A stretch of DNA of 64,000 bases from Caldicellulosiruptor naganoensis (GTDB lineage Bacteria > Bacillota > Thermoanaerobacteria > Caldicellulosiruptorales > Caldicellulosiruptoraceae), in assembly GCF_026914285.1 (NCBI RefSeq), contig NZ_CP113864.1, positions 843,501-907,500 of the forward strand. The letters are read 5' to 3'. The notes under the pieces were generated by a model. It ran no database searches and was not told the origin of the DNA. It saw only the letters and a list, made by a program, of their open reading frames with translations. Of this stretch, positions 9,586 through 18,426 are shown in pieces. Numbering within the stretch: the stretch's first letter is position 1; every line of letters starts with the position of its first letter. Both the position numbers and the translations under genes were made by a program.

Positions 9586-10121
9586 TATAAAAATAGAGAA
9601 AATGTTAGAATCAAAGATACTTTCTTTTATTGTGATTGCAATACTGATCATGGTTTTACTTGCCTCTTGTAAAAGCGGCAGCACTCAAGGCACACTTAAA
9701 ATCTATCCAGATTACATTGCAAAAGGATCTGTAGAGATAGTTTCCAATAAATTGGTATCAAAATACTATTTTTCTGAACAAAGAGTAAATGGAAAGGTAA
9801 AAGCAGAATTTCAAAAGGACGAAAGAAAAATAAAGATAACCAAGGAAGATGGTAAAATTATATTAGAGGGGAGAGAGTTAAAAAACATTGCAGAAGATAT
9901 TTTTTGAATACTATATTGATAAGCTTATAAATAGCGAAAAGTACTCTATAGTGAAACAAGCCGAATCTACCATAATAACACTTGAGTTAAAAGATGATAT
10001 CAGATATTAGCACTACTATTTTGAGAATTGAAAGCTAAAAAAGATAGCTGTAATCTATCAAGATGAAAGATTTATAAAGACAATCTACCTGACGGAATAT
10101 AAAAAGTTCAGAAAGGGATGA
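9575..10121 (+). pseudogene. Small lipoprotein gene, broken by frameshift and two stops
   Basis: The first ~110 codons encode a lipoprotein: hydrophobic N terminus and lipobox LLASCKSG, then a beta-rich region (LKIYPDYIAKGSVEIVSN). The frame stops at 9905-9907 after a run of six T. Shifting one base there continues the protein (FEYYIDKLINSEKYSIVKQ), which then meets TAG at 10008-10010 and TGA at 10029-10031 and ends at TGA 10119-10121. The downstream part keeps coding character (IAVIYQDERFIKTIYLTEY). The original may have been a LolA-like or germination/sporulation-type outer-surface lipoprotein, but this is only a guess. It sits between nnr and alr, reading the same way. Confidence 0.65.
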
Positions 10122-10128
10122 AAGAAAG

Positions 10129-11292
10129 TTGTATTTGTACAGCCGTGTATGGGCAGAGATAAACCTTGATAACCTTATTTACAACATCAATAACATCAAA
10201 AGAAAGATTTTGCCTAATACCCAGATTATGGCTGTTGTCAAAGCTGATGCGTACGGGCATGGAGCAATTGAGGTATCAAGGGTTTTAGTTAGAAATGGTA
10301 TTAACATGCTTGCTGTTGCAATAATTGATGAGGCACTGCAGCTGAGGCATTACAACTTTGATGTTCCAATTTTGATATTAGGATTTACTCCTTTTGACCT
10401 ATCTGATCAGGTTGTTGAAAATGACATTAGTCAAACAGTCTATACATTTGAGCAAGCGTATTATTTAAATGAGGCTGCAAAAAAGGTAGGGAAAAAAGCA
10501 AGGGTACATATCAAAGTTGATACTGGTATGGGAAGGATTGGTTTTTTGTGCAATGAAGAGAGCATAGCTACCGTAATAAAGATAGCAAATCTTTCGAATA
10601 TTGAGCTTGAGGGTATATTTTCTCATTTTTCTTCAGCAGATGACCCGCAGTCTGATGATTTTACATCCGATCAATTTTTAAAATTTGAAAACTTTGTGAA
10701 AGAACTAAATAAAAATGGGGTATACTTTAAATATAAGCATATTGCAAACAGTGCTGCGGCAATCCGTTTCCCCCAGTATCAACTTGATATAGTAAGGCTT
10801 GGGCTTGTACTTTATGGGCTTTATCCAAGTGAGGCTGTGAAAAAAGAAATTGATTTAAAACCTGTTATGTCTATCAAAGCGAAAGTAATCAATGTCAAGG
10901 AGGTACCCAAAGGATATCCTATAAGTTATAACAGAAGATATATAACACCATGCAAAAGTAAGATTGCTACAATACCCATTGGTTATGCTGATGGTTTTAC
11001 GAGAGTTGGAAGTGAGAAGAGGTATGTTCTTATCAATGGAGAGTATGCGAAGGTTGTAGGGAATATATGTATGGACCAATGCATGGTGGATGTAACTCAC
11101 ATAAAAGATGTCAAGATTGGTGATGAGGTTGTAATCATAGGAAGACAAGGGGAAAAAGAAATTACAGCAGATGATTTGGCATCGCAAATTGGCACTATAA
11201 ACTATGAAGTGATATGTTCTGTAAGCAAAAGAATTCCACGCGTTTATATCAAGGATGGGCGAGTTGTCAAAATATTAAACTACATCTTATAA
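10129..11292 (+). CDS. alr: Alanine racemase
   Basis: PLP enzyme interconverting L- and D-alanine for peptidoglycan. It has the PLP-binding Lys38 in VVKADAYGHG, the catalytic Tyr near 286 in PIGYADGF, and the CMDQCMVDVT segment of the C-terminal barrel domain. Its 387 residues are standard. The TTG start at 10129 lies 5 nt after AAAGAAAG and gives the usual N terminus (SRVWAEINLDNL). It is followed by a mazEF-type module, the same order as alr-ndoAI-ndoA of Bacillus. Confidence 0.97.
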   Translation: MYLYSRVWAEINLDNLIYNINNIKRKILPNTQIMAVVKADAYGHGAIEVSRVLVRNGINMLAVAIIDEALQLRHYNFDVPILILGFTPFDLSDQVVENDISQTVYTFEQAYYLNEAAKKVGKKARVHIKVDTGMGRIGFLCNEESIATVIKIANLSNIELEGIFSHFSSADDPQSDDFTSDQFLKFENFVKELNKNGVYFKYKHIANSAAAIRFPQYQLDIVRLGLVLYGLYPSEAVKKEIDLKPVMSIKAKVINVKEVPKGYPISYNRRYITPCKSKIATIPIGYADGFTRVGSEKRYVLINGEYAKVVGNICMDQCMVDVTHIKDVKIGDEVVIIGRQGEKEITADDLASQIGTINYEVICSVSKRIPRVYIKDGRVVKILNYIL

Positions 11293-11402
11293 AAAATTTA
11301 CATTGATTTAAACTACTTAAAGAATTTATAATGGTAATAAGCTCATCCGCTATTCCGCTTTGATTGTTTCTTGTATATTTTGTTCTGTAAGGGGGAAATT
11401 AG

Positions 11403-11723
11403 ATGCTGCAGATACGAATTATGAAATATCTTTTGCAATATAGCAGTATGGATTTGTATGAAAATGGCTTTTTGAGACCATTTGCACAAAGAAGAAGGAT
11501 GCGAAGAATTGAAAGAGATCTTAAAAGTTGTTATAAAAAATATGCAGATTTAAACAGGACAATTGCAAATGAATGGTTAGCTCTTGACTTTGAGGGGCTT
11601 GTCAAGTATGAGAATATAATATATGAAGACTTATACCATGATTTTTATAAATTTGAAGAAAGTAGGATAGCGGAGAGTGAAGAAAGTGCTGCAACAAAAT
11701 CAAAACCAAAATCAGACGTTTGA
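11403..11723 (+). CDS. MazE/EndoAI-type antitoxin (N-terminal domain atypical)
   Basis: A 106-residue protein directly 5' of, and overlapping, a mazF-type gene. The region [20 protein letters not shown], followed by an acidic stretch, resembles the toxin-binding tail of EndoAI (YMEMAKINLNIS...). The normal ribbon-helix-helix DNA-binding segment is not evident in residues 1-40, which are instead rich in Tyr/Leu and then Arg ([11 protein letters not shown]). The ATG at 11403 follows AAGGGGG. It should neutralise the downstream RNase; self-regulation is uncertain given the odd N terminus. Assignment rests on position plus the C-terminal similarity. Confidence 0.6.
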   Translation: MLQIRIMKYLLQYSSMDLYENGFLRPFAQRRRMRRIERDLKSCYKKYADLNRTIANEWLALDFEGLVKYENIIYEDLYHDFYKFEESRIAESEESAATKSKPKSDV

Positions 11724-12123
11724 AATTAAAAGAGGAGACATATTTTATGCCGACCTTGCTCCGCATGTTGGGTCTGAGCAGGGTGGCATAAGACCTGTGC
11801 TAGTGATTCAGAATGATATTGGGAATAAATACAGTCCAACAGTAATTGTTGCTGCAATAACTTCACAGATTAGCAAAGCAAAGTTTCCCACCCATGTTGA
11901 AATCCATGCAGGTGAGTTTGGACTTACCAAGGACTCTGTTATTTTGCTTGAACAGATAAGAACAATTGATAAAGTAAGACTTAAAAACAAGGTTGGCAAG
12001 CTTTCTGATGAGGTTATGGAAAAGGTAAATAGGGCTATATTGATTAGTCTTGGGCTGATAGAATGGACAACGGAGGGATACGATTGGAAAAAGAAAGAAG
12101 GCGCTGGTATAAAAAAGGCTTAA
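11677..12123 (+). CDS. MazF/EndoA-type endoribonuclease toxin
   Basis: A PemK/MazF family mRNA interferase. The core has [29 protein letters not shown] and the conserved AITSQ, PTHVEI and LLEQIRTID segments, almost identical in layout to Bacillus NdoA, which cuts RNA at UACAU. The GTG start at 11677 lies inside the antitoxin gene (47-bp overlap), so translation is coupled. The Gln/Asn-rich N-terminal extension (QQNQNQNQ) is not part of the fold, and a later start is possible. The C-terminal ~25 residues past the fold are also unusual and overlap the next gene. Confidence 0.92.
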   Translation: MKKVLQQNQNQNQTFEIKRGDIFYADLAPHVGSEQGGIRPVLVIQNDIGNKYSPTVIVAAITSQISKAKFPTHVEIHAGEFGLTKDSVILLEQIRTIDKVRLKNKVGKLSDEVMEKVNRAILISLGLIEWTTEGYDWKKKEGAGIKKA

Positions 12124-12731
12124 ATCTAACAATAGTAGCTATTGTATTGCTGGCAATAGGCAGTGGAGTAATTTTTGCATCTAACCAGTCAATTGACAAG
12201 GACGCACTCATAACATATGGATTTTTCAAAAAGCAAATTGACCAGTTAGAGAGTTACATAAATTCGAGGATAAATGAATTAAATACAAAAATTAACAAAG
12301 TAAGCAACACCACATCGAACAATGCTGAGGTTGCCCAGCTTCAAAAACAGCTTTCTACTTTAACTTTAGAACTGGAGAAACTAAAAAAACAAGTTTCTGA
12401 TTTGGAGACGAAGATAAAAGGGCAAAATCAGGCCCAAGGTCAATCAAAAAGTGGTTTTACTTCTACAAAAGGGTATGAGGTAATAAAGTTGCCAAAAGGC
12501 AAGGTTATTGTATTTGACGCATCGACAGAGTTTATTGTAAGGGTAGGAAAAGCGATATCAATAGTTCCCAAAGGAACATCTATAATTGATTTGACAGCTG
12601 CAAAGGATATTGGAAATGGTGTACAGCTTCCTGCAAATCATTTATTATTGGTGGTAAAAGGTGACGGGAGAGGATTTAAGGCTGTAAATGATGTATGGGT
12701 AATAGTAAATGGTGGGTATAAAATAAAATAG
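12084..12731 (+). CDS. Membrane-anchored coiled-coil protein, function unknown
   Basis: I chose the TTG at 12084, six bases after GGAGGG; an in-frame ATG at 12063 has no ribosome site. The product (215 aa) has a basic N terminus, one transmembrane helix ([19 protein letters not shown]), a coiled coil (~60-115, repeated Leu/Lys heptads such as [18 protein letters not shown]), a short Gln-rich hinge and a ~80-residue beta-rich C-terminal domain ([20 protein letters not shown]). It is probably anchored with the C terminus outside. It overlaps mazF by 40 bp. I do not recognise the family. Confidence 0.7.
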   Translation: MEKERRRWYKKGLNLTIVAIVLLAIGSGVIFASNQSIDKDALITYGFFKKQIDQLESYINSRINELNTKINKVSNTTSNNAEVAQLQKQLSTLTLELEKLKKQVSDLETKIKGQNQAQGQSKSGFTSTKGYEVIKLPKGKVIVFDASTEFIVRVGKAISIVPKGTSIIDLTAAKDIGNGVQLPANHLLLVVKGDGRGFKAVNDVWVIVNGGYKIK

Positions 12732-12748
12732 CAGGAGAGTATGAGAGA

Positions 12749-13396
12749 ATGAAAATAAGTGTAATTTCAGCAGTGGTGGCAGGTTTTTTGTCTTTTTTCT
12801 CACCTTGTATTCTTCCACTTGTGCCCATTTACATTCTTTATATCTTTTCACAAAGAAGAGGCAAAATAAAAAGTGGATTTTTATTTGTACTGGGATTTAG
12901 CATAGTATTTGTTGCGCTTGGAAGTGTGGCAGCGCTGTTTGGAACTCTATTTTCCCAGTATAAATGGGCAATTACAAAGATAGCAGCAATAATCTTAATT
13001 TTGATGGGTCTGGTGATGCTTGACTTGTCACCAGATTTTTTCAAAAGGTTTTTTATACCTATAGGAGGTAATGGTAACGATCAAAAAGAAAGAACTCCTC
13101 TGATTTTAGGGATGCTTTTGAGTATCAGCTGGACGCCTTGTGTAGGACCAATTTTGGCATCAATTTTAAGTTTGGCTGCTGTGCAAAAGACTTTTGTAAA
13201 AGGGGTGATGCTTTTAGTATTTTATTCTATTGGTTTTGCCTTGCCATTTTTATTAGCTTCTCTTTTTACAGAAAGGCTAAAAGGCTTTTTTAATTTCATG
13301 AACAGACATGTCAAAACAGTAGAGTATTTAACAGGAGTCCTGATGATAGTTTTTGGAGCCCTTGTCTTTTTCGACAAGATAAATATCCTGAGGTGA
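12749..13396 (+). CDS. ccdA: CcdA-type thiol-disulfide transmembrane protein
   Basis: A six-helix membrane protein of the CcdA/DsbD-beta family that passes electrons from cytoplasmic thioredoxin to extracytoplasmic thiol proteins. The two conserved half-site cysteines are present (FFSPCILPLVPIYIL near residue 20 and SWTPCVGPILASILS near 130). Its 215 residues are typical. The next gene is a ResA/TlpA-type thioredoxin, its expected partner. Likely clients are cytochrome c or surface proteins, but no cytochrome genes are nearby. Confidence 0.93.
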   Translation: MKISVISAVVAGFLSFFSPCILPLVPIYILYIFSQRRGKIKSGFLFVLGFSIVFVALGSVAALFGTLFSQYKWAITKIAAIILILMGLVMLDLSPDFFKRFFIPIGGNGNDQKERTPLILGMLLSISWTPCVGPILASILSLAAVQKTFVKGVMLLVFYSIGFALPFLLASLFTERLKGFFNFMNRHVKTVEYLTGVLMIVFGALVFFDKINILR

Positions 13397-13423
13397 TAAA
13401 ATTTGAATCAGAGGTGAAATTTT

Positions 13424-13927
13424 ATGTTGAATCAAAGGACAAAAAGTGTTATCTTTATAATAGTTGCAGCACTACTTATTGGTCTTTTAATTTATCAATT
13501 TATACCACGAACAAAGTCGCAAATAAAAGTTGAGGGCGCTGTTGATTTTACGCTTGAATCTGTTGATGGTAAAGAGTATTCAATTTCAAATTTTAGGGGC
13601 AAAAAGGTGATTTTAAACTTTTTTGCTACTTGGTGTCCACCATGCAAAGCTGAGATTCCTGATTTTGAAAGGTTTCATCAAAATAATAAAGACATAGTTT
13701 TAATTGGAGTGAATATTCAAGAGGACAAAAAGACAGTTGAAGAGTTTTTAAAATCAATGGGAATAAGTTACATTGTGCTTTTAGATAAAGATGGTAAAAT
13801 TGCTTCAAGTTTTGGCATAGATGGGATACCTACAACATTTTTATTGGATGAAAATGGCAGAGTAGTAGCAAAAAAGGTTGGTATGATGACATACGATGAA
13901 CTTGAGAGATTTATAAAACAAAAATAG
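13424..13927 (+). CDS. ResA/TlpA-family thiol-disulfide oxidoreductase
   Basis: A membrane-anchored extracytoplasmic thioredoxin: an N-terminal signal anchor (VIFIIVAALLIGLLIYQF) and then the thioredoxin fold with the active site ATWCPPCKAEIPDF and the cis-Pro region IDGIPTTFLL. At 167 residues it matches ResA-type reductants. It follows ccdA by 27 bp and is probably re-reduced by it. No lipobox Cys is present, so it stays anchored by the helix. Confidence 0.92.
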   Translation: MLNQRTKSVIFIIVAALLIGLLIYQFIPRTKSQIKVEGAVDFTLESVDGKEYSISNFRGKKVILNFFATWCPPCKAEIPDFERFHQNNKDIVLIGVNIQEDKKTVEEFLKSMGISYIVLLDKDGKIASSFGIDGIPTTFLLDENGRVVAKKVGMMTYDELERFIKQK

Positions 13928-13941
13928 AGGGACTGAAAAAG

Positions 13942-14262
13942 ATGCTTTACAATGAAAGACTTTTGTACGGGGATTTATGGGTTGAAATAAATGGGTCGTT
14001 AGCATCAATAGGTATTACCAAAAGTCTTGAAAGAGAACTTGGAGATATTGTCATATTTGAATTTTTAAAAACTAATGGTTATCTTCAGCAGGGTGAAGAA
14101 TTTGCAAAGATTGAGACAATTTATAAAACATATACATTAAAATCTCCTATTAGCGGCTTTATAAGACGTGCTAATTGTAAGTTGTGTTATGATCCTACTA
14201 TATTAAATTTATTTCCAGAGGAGACAGAAATAATTAGTATAGACATAGAGCAACTTGTGTGA
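13942..14262 (+). CDS. GcvH-like (lipoyl-domain fold) protein without the canonical lipoyl lysine
   Basis: A 106-residue protein with the glycine-cleavage H-protein pattern (VGIT-like SIGITKSLERELGDIV, then PISGFI). In GcvH the lipoyl Lys sits seven residues before the SP.SG turn (ESVKAASD). Here the matching position is Tyr61, with a Lys at 62 instead. The protein is also shorter than a usual 125-130-residue GcvH at its C terminus. It is therefore either a divergent H-like protein modified at Lys62 or an unlipoylated scaffold. No other glycine-cleavage genes are nearby; the neighbours are thiol-redox genes and an ABC importer. Confidence 0.65.
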   Translation: MLYNERLLYGDLWVEINGSLASIGITKSLERELGDIVIFEFLKTNGYLQQGEEFAKIETIYKTYTLKSPISGFIRRANCKLCYDPTILNLFPEETEIISIDIEQLV

Positions 14263-14310
14263 TATAATGGTACAAGTGAATATTTACAGATAAAGGGGTT
14301 GGGAATACTG

Positions 14311-15255
14311 ATGAGAATGGGTAGAAGAATTGTTGCTATTGTTGTATTGATTGCACTTGCGATAAGTCTAATACCACTTTATTCACATGCTGCGGACTTT
14401 CCGGTTACAGTAAAAGATGGAAAAGGTAATAGCATTACAGTAAAACAAAAACCTCAAAGAATTCTTTCGTTGGCGCTTCAGACAGATGAAATTCTTTTGA
14501 ACATGGTTTCACCAAGCAGAATTATAGGTCTTTCTATATTTGCAGATGATAAGAACAATTCAAACGTTGTGAACTTGGCTAAAAATGTGAAAGGTAGATA
14601 TTCAAGCAATGACATTGAAAAGATAATTGCTGCAAAGCCTGACCTTGTAATAGTGCCCTATTACATTGACAAGGCTAAATATGACCTTTTAAAGAAAGGT
14701 TTAAGGTGTCCTATATATGTGAGCTTAAATCCAAATTCGTTTGCGAATATAAAGCAGGAGATTATCAATCTTTCGAAACTAACAGGTGAAATTCAAAAGG
14801 GGCAGGCTCTTATAAAATACATGAATGACAAAATAAATGCTGTTCAGAAAAAGGTAAAATATCTCAGAAAGAAAAAATATGTTCTTTTCTACACATATTA
14901 CTTTAACTCTACATATGGCAAAAATACTACCCAACATGAAATAGCAAAATATGCAGGAGTTATAAACATAGCTGCTGTTGCAGGTTTGAAAGGCTGGCCA
15001 ACAATTACAAAAGAACAGATTTTAGAGTGGGACCCAGACATAATTGTCATTCCATCAGTTTCATATAATCCTAAGGAAACTTCTCAGCAATATGTAGAGA
15101 AATTCAAAAAAGACCCTGCTTTCAAAAACTTGAAAGCTGTTAAAAACAATGCAGTAATTATACTTGACGACAGGCACATTCAGACAGTTTCGCATTACAT
15201 TGTAGAAGGTGTTTACGACTTAGCAAAGGCTGCTTATCCATATCTGTTTAAATAA
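14311..15255 (+). CDS. Solute-binding protein of a BtuF/FecB-type ABC importer
   Basis: Captures a metal chelate (iron-siderophore, haem or cobalamin; not resolvable from sequence) outside the membrane and hands it to the permease. It has the Peripla_BP_2 pattern: VTVKDGKGNSITVKQKPQRIL, then ALQTDEILLNM, then IIAAKPDLVIVP. ATG 14311 is preferred to TTG 14299, which touches the ribosome site. The signal sequence ends in SHAADF with no lipobox Cys, unusual for a Gram-positive binding protein; it may be kept by an uncleaved helix or released. First gene of a four-gene unit with permease, ATPase and LUD protein. Confidence 0.88.
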   Translation: MRMGRRIVAIVVLIALAISLIPLYSHAADFPVTVKDGKGNSITVKQKPQRILSLALQTDEILLNMVSPSRIIGLSIFADDKNNSNVVNLAKNVKGRYSSNDIEKIIAAKPDLVIVPYYIDKAKYDLLKKGLRCPIYVSLNPNSFANIKQEIINLSKLTGEIQKGQALIKYMNDKINAVQKKVKYLRKKKYVLFYTYYFNSTYGKNTTQHEIAKYAGVINIAAVAGLKGWPTITKEQILEWDPDIIVIPSVSYNPKETSQQYVEKFKKDPAFKNLKAVKNNAVIILDDRHIQTVSHYIVEGVYDLAKAAYPYLFK

Positions 15256-15284
15256 TACGAAAGATTTTGAAGTGGTGGTAAGTA

Positions 15285-16295
15285 TTGAAAAAGGTTTTTG
15301 TAGTACTGTGCGTAATACTTTTAATAGTATTTGTGATATCAATAGGGGTGGGAAGTGTATTTATCCCTCCCCTTCGTGTTTTAAAGGCACTTTTTTCACT
15401 CATTGGTTTTAAAGTAGCTGGGGTCAACGAGATGGATTTGACAATCATAGGCCAGATTAGACTTCCCAGGATAATAATTGCTATGATTGTGGGCATGAGC
15501 TTGTCTGTTGCAGGAGCACTTGTGCAAGGACTTTACAGAAACCCTATGGCAGACCCAGGAATAATTGGAACATCAAGCGGTGCGAGCTTGGGGGCAATTT
15601 CATGTATAGCCCTTTCACTAAATACAGTAAACATATTTTATTTGCCTGCTTTTTCATTTGTAGGGGCTCTTTTAGTTTCTTTTTTGGTATACAGGCTTGC
15701 AACAAAAAATGGCAGAACCCCAATCTTGAATTTAATTTTAATTGGTATTGCTGTATCTACTTTTATTTCTTCAATAAATTCACTTATCCTTTCAAACATC
15801 AATCAGTATCAGGTGAGCGAATATATATTTTGGATGCTAGGTGGGCTTGATAGCCGCAGCTGGACACATGTAAAGATAAGTTTTGTACCTCTTGCTCTTT
15901 TGATACTGTGTTCACTTATTTTTGCAAAGAGGATAAACATTCTAATATTGGGAGAAGAAGAAAGCTATACAATTGGTGTTAACCCTGAGAGACTCAAAAA
16001 ACGGCTTTTAATTTTAGTTTCTCTTTTAACAGGAATTGCAGTTTCAGTATCAGGTGCGATTTCATTTGTGGGGCTGGTAACACCACATATTTTAAGGCTT
16101 ATTGTAGGAAGTGATTATAGAAAACTCATTCCTGCCTCAATTCTGGGCGGTGGGATTTTTTTGACAGTGTGCGACACAATTGCAAGGGTATTGTTTTCAC
16201 CAATCGAGGTAAAGGTTGGGATTATAACCTCAATTGTTGGTGCACCATACTTTTTGTACCTTTTAAAAAAGCGCGAAAATGAGGTGACAATCTAA
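15285..16295 (+). CDS. BtuC/FecCD-family ABC permease
   Basis: A polytopic inner-membrane permease (336 aa, ten predicted helices, typical BtuC size). It has the family segments VGMSLSVAGALVQGLYRNPMADPGIIGTS (residues ~65-95) and GAISFVGLVTPHILR (near 260). It starts at TTG 15285, 8 nt after GTGGTGG. It forms the homodimeric channel for the solute-binding protein upstream and couples to the ATPase encoded 5 bp downstream. Confidence 0.94.
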   Translation: MKKVFVVLCVILLIVFVISIGVGSVFIPPLRVLKALFSLIGFKVAGVNEMDLTIIGQIRLPRIIIAMIVGMSLSVAGALVQGLYRNPMADPGIIGTSSGASLGAISCIALSLNTVNIFYLPAFSFVGALLVSFLVYRLATKNGRTPILNLILIGIAVSTFISSINSLILSNINQYQVSEYIFWMLGGLDSRSWTHVKISFVPLALLILCSLIFAKRINILILGEEESYTIGVNPERLKKRLLILVSLLTGIAVSVSGAISFVGLVTPHILRLIVGSDYRKLIPASILGGGIFLTVCDTIARVLFSPIEVKVGIITSIVGAPYFLYLLKKRENEVTI

Positions 16296-16300
16296 AAACT

Positions 16301-17539
16301 ATGCCTCTTTATATCGAAAACCTTAAGTGTGGATATGCAAAGCCGATAGTTGAAGTTGAAGATAAAATAGAATTTGAAGAAGGAAAAGTATATGGGATAA
16401 TTGGACCTAACGGCAGCGGAAAGAGTACATTTATCAAGGCTTTGGCTGGGGTTGCTAAAGTTTTCGAGGGGAAGGTTTATTATAATCAAACAGATATTTT
16501 TTTGCTTTCTGATCTGCAGCGAGCAAGGATAATTTCTTACATGCCCCAGAATATATTTTCAAACTTTCCTTTTACGGTATTTGATGTTGTAATGATGGGA
16601 AGATACCCTCATGAAAAAAGTAGATTTTTAAATGACAAAGAGAGCAAGAAGATTGCTGAAGAAAAGATAGATATGGTAAATCTCACGAGCAAGAAGCAAT
16701 CAAGTATTCTGCAGATTTCAGGTGGTGAGAGGCAGAGAACTTCATTTGCAAGGGTGCTTGCGCAAGAGAGCAGGATTTTGCTTTTAGATGAACCTAATTC
16801 AAACCTTGACATTACACATCAAGAAAGGATTTTAGATATTGTAAAAAATGAAGTAAAAACAGGCAAGATTGCTATAATGGCACTTCACAATATAAAGCTT
16901 GCAGCGAAGTTTTGCAATATTGTATTTTTGATGAAACATGGCAAGATTGTAGATTTTGGAAGACCACAGGATGTGATAAATCCAGAGAATATAAAAAAGG
17001 TGTACAATGTAGATGCCATCGTATATAAAAATCCTTTTGGAATATATGACATAGAACTTATTCAAAAAGAAGACGAAAATGGTATTCATGTGCATGTTGT
17101 AGCAGGTGGTGGTGCGGGACAGGAGCTTTATAAGATTTTAGTTGAAATGGGGTTTAAAGTTACAACAGGTGTTCTTGCTACAAACGACACTGACTATGAG
17201 ACCGCTCAAGCTCTATCAATTTACACCATTTTTACAAAACCGTTTATGCCAATTGGAGAAGAAGAGTATATTGAAAATGTTGAGTTTATAAAGAAAGCAG
17301 ACTTCTGTATTCTTTGTAATATTCCATTTGGAATTCAGAATATAAAAAATCTTGAAGCGCTACGGTTTGCAAAAAAACTGTTTATTATAGAAAAAGAGGA
17401 TATTTCAAAGCGTGATTTTACCGGTGGTATTGCCACAAATCTTTATAATAATCTCAAGGAAAAAGCTGTGGTTGTAAATAGCCTAAAAGAGTTAAAATCT
17501 CTACTTCAAAAAGAAAACGCTAAAATTTTAGGGAGGTAA
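16301..17539 (+). CDS. FecE/BtuD-type ABC ATPase with C-terminal extension
   Basis: Residues ~1-235 are a standard ABC ATPase: Walker A IIGPNGSGKST, Q-loop MPQN, signature ISGGERQR, Walker B ILLLDEPNSNLD and the switch His in ALHNI. Residues ~250-412 add a second domain (begins HVHVVAGGGAGQELY), an alternating beta/alpha pattern with a glycine-rich turn that looks Rossmann-like. A usual FecE/BtuD is about 255 aa, so this is a real fusion rather than read-through. The extra domain might sense ligand or nucleotide; this is inference. Confidence 0.9.
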   Translation: MPLYIENLKCGYAKPIVEVEDKIEFEEGKVYGIIGPNGSGKSTFIKALAGVAKVFEGKVYYNQTDIFLLSDLQRARIISYMPQNIFSNFPFTVFDVVMMGRYPHEKSRFLNDKESKKIAEEKIDMVNLTSKKQSSILQISGGERQRTSFARVLAQESRILLLDEPNSNLDITHQERILDIVKNEVKTGKIAIMALHNIKLAAKFCNIVFLMKHGKIVDFGRPQDVINPENIKKVYNVDAIVYKNPFGIYDIELIQKEDENGIHVHVVAGGGAGQELYKILVEMGFKVTTGVLATNDTDYETAQALSIYTIFTKPFMPIGEEEYIENVEFIKKADFCILCNIPFGIQNIKNLEALRFAKKLFIIEKEDISKRDFTGGIATNLYNNLKEKAVVVNSLKELKSLLQKENAKILGR

Positions 17540-17544
17540 TGTAA

Positions 17545-18186
17545 ATGAATCCAAACAAAAAGTGGTGGATTGATATAAATCTTGAAACTTTAAAGAAAAA
17601 TCTAGAGGCGAGAAACTTTGAATGTTTTATTGTAGAGAGGAAGGAAGATGTTGTATCTTTGCTTGAAAAGATAATAAAAGAGGGCTCAGTGGTTTCGTGT
17701 GGAGGTTCAATGACGCTTTTTGAGTGTGGGGTAATTGATTTTTTGAGAAATGGGAAGTTTAACTTTTTAGACAGGTACAAAGAGGGTTTGAGTGCTGAAG
17801 ATATAGGAGAGATTTACAGAAAATCGTTTTGGGCAGATTACTATCTAATGTCAGTAAACGCCATAACACTTGATGGTAAACTCATCAATATTGATGGCAA
17901 TGGTAACAGACTTGCAGCTTTGATGTTTGGACCAAAAAATGTGATAGTAATTGTGGGGATAAATAAGCTTGTTTTGAACGAACAAGAGGGTATAAACAGG
18001 GTGAGAAACATTGCATCACCTATGAATGCAAAAAGACTCTCAAAGAACACACCTTGCAGTTCTTCAGGCAAGTGCCATGACTGCCTGAGCAGCGATTGCA
18101 TATGTAGCCACATTGTGGTCACAAGAAGACACCCGGTAAAAGGGCGTATAAAGGTTATAGTTGTAAAAGAGGATTTGGGATTCTAA
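17545..18186 (+). CDS. LUD-domain protein (LutC/DUF162 family)
   Basis: A 213-residue protein with the LUD fold signature (GSVVSCGGSMTLFECGVIDFL, DYYLMSVNAITLDGKLINID). The C-terminal stretch has a Cys cluster (TPCSSSGKCHDCLSSDCIC), a likely metal or Fe-S site. LutC relatives act in lactate oxidation, but single LUD proteins in anaerobes have no settled function. ATG 17545 follows GGGAGG. As the last gene of the importer operon it may act on the imported cofactor or metal, which is only contextual. Confidence 0.82.
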   Translation: MNPNKKWWIDINLETLKKNLEARNFECFIVERKEDVVSLLEKIIKEGSVVSCGGSMTLFECGVIDFLRNGKFNFLDRYKEGLSAEDIGEIYRKSFWADYYLMSVNAITLDGKLINIDGNGNRLAALMFGPKNVIVIVGINKLVLNEQEGINRVRNIASPMNAKRLSKNTPCSSSGKCHDCLSSDCICSHIVVTRRHPVKGRIKVIVVKEDLGF

Positions 18187-18230
18187 GTAATACTATAGAA
18201 ACATTTGTGTAACAATTTCGTAAAAAAAGG

Positions 18231-18259
18231 TTGACGTAATACCAAAATTATAATAAAAT
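18231..18259 (+). promoter_or_regulatory. Promoter of the riboswitch-controlled wall hydrolase
   Basis: -35 TTGACG (18231-18236), 17 nt, -10 TAAAAT (18254-18259), about 27 nt before the riboswitch. Confidence 0.55.
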
Positions 18260-18284
18260 AGTAACATCAAAATAATTAATAATA

Positions 18285-18426
18285 GTGGCTGAATGCATGG
18301 GGTGATTTGTAAAATTTGCCCCATGCAGCGGGAGAACCAGCTTTATAGTGGGGTGAATCGGCAAGCTTTGGCTGCCGTAGGGATGTCCTTCTTGTCCCGA
18401 ACCCGTCAGCTAATCCCGTAAGCCCA
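18285..18426 (+). ncRNA. c-di-AMP riboswitch (ydaO-yuaA type)
   Basis: The leader contains the conserved ydaO landmarks in order: GCGGGAGAACC, then GGGGTGAATC with its hairpin (GGCAAGCTTTGGCTGCCG), then GTCCCGAACCCGTCAGCTAA and CCCGTAAGCC. The 5' GGCT (18287-18290) can pair with the final AGCC as P1. This class binds c-di-AMP and usually lowers expression of cell-wall hydrolases and osmolyte transporters. The gene behind it is an NlpC/P60 hydrolase, a standard target. An alternative pairing of TCCTTCTT (near 18385) with AAGAAGGGA (near 18430) would cover the ribosome site, suggesting one output mechanism. Confidence 0.88.
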
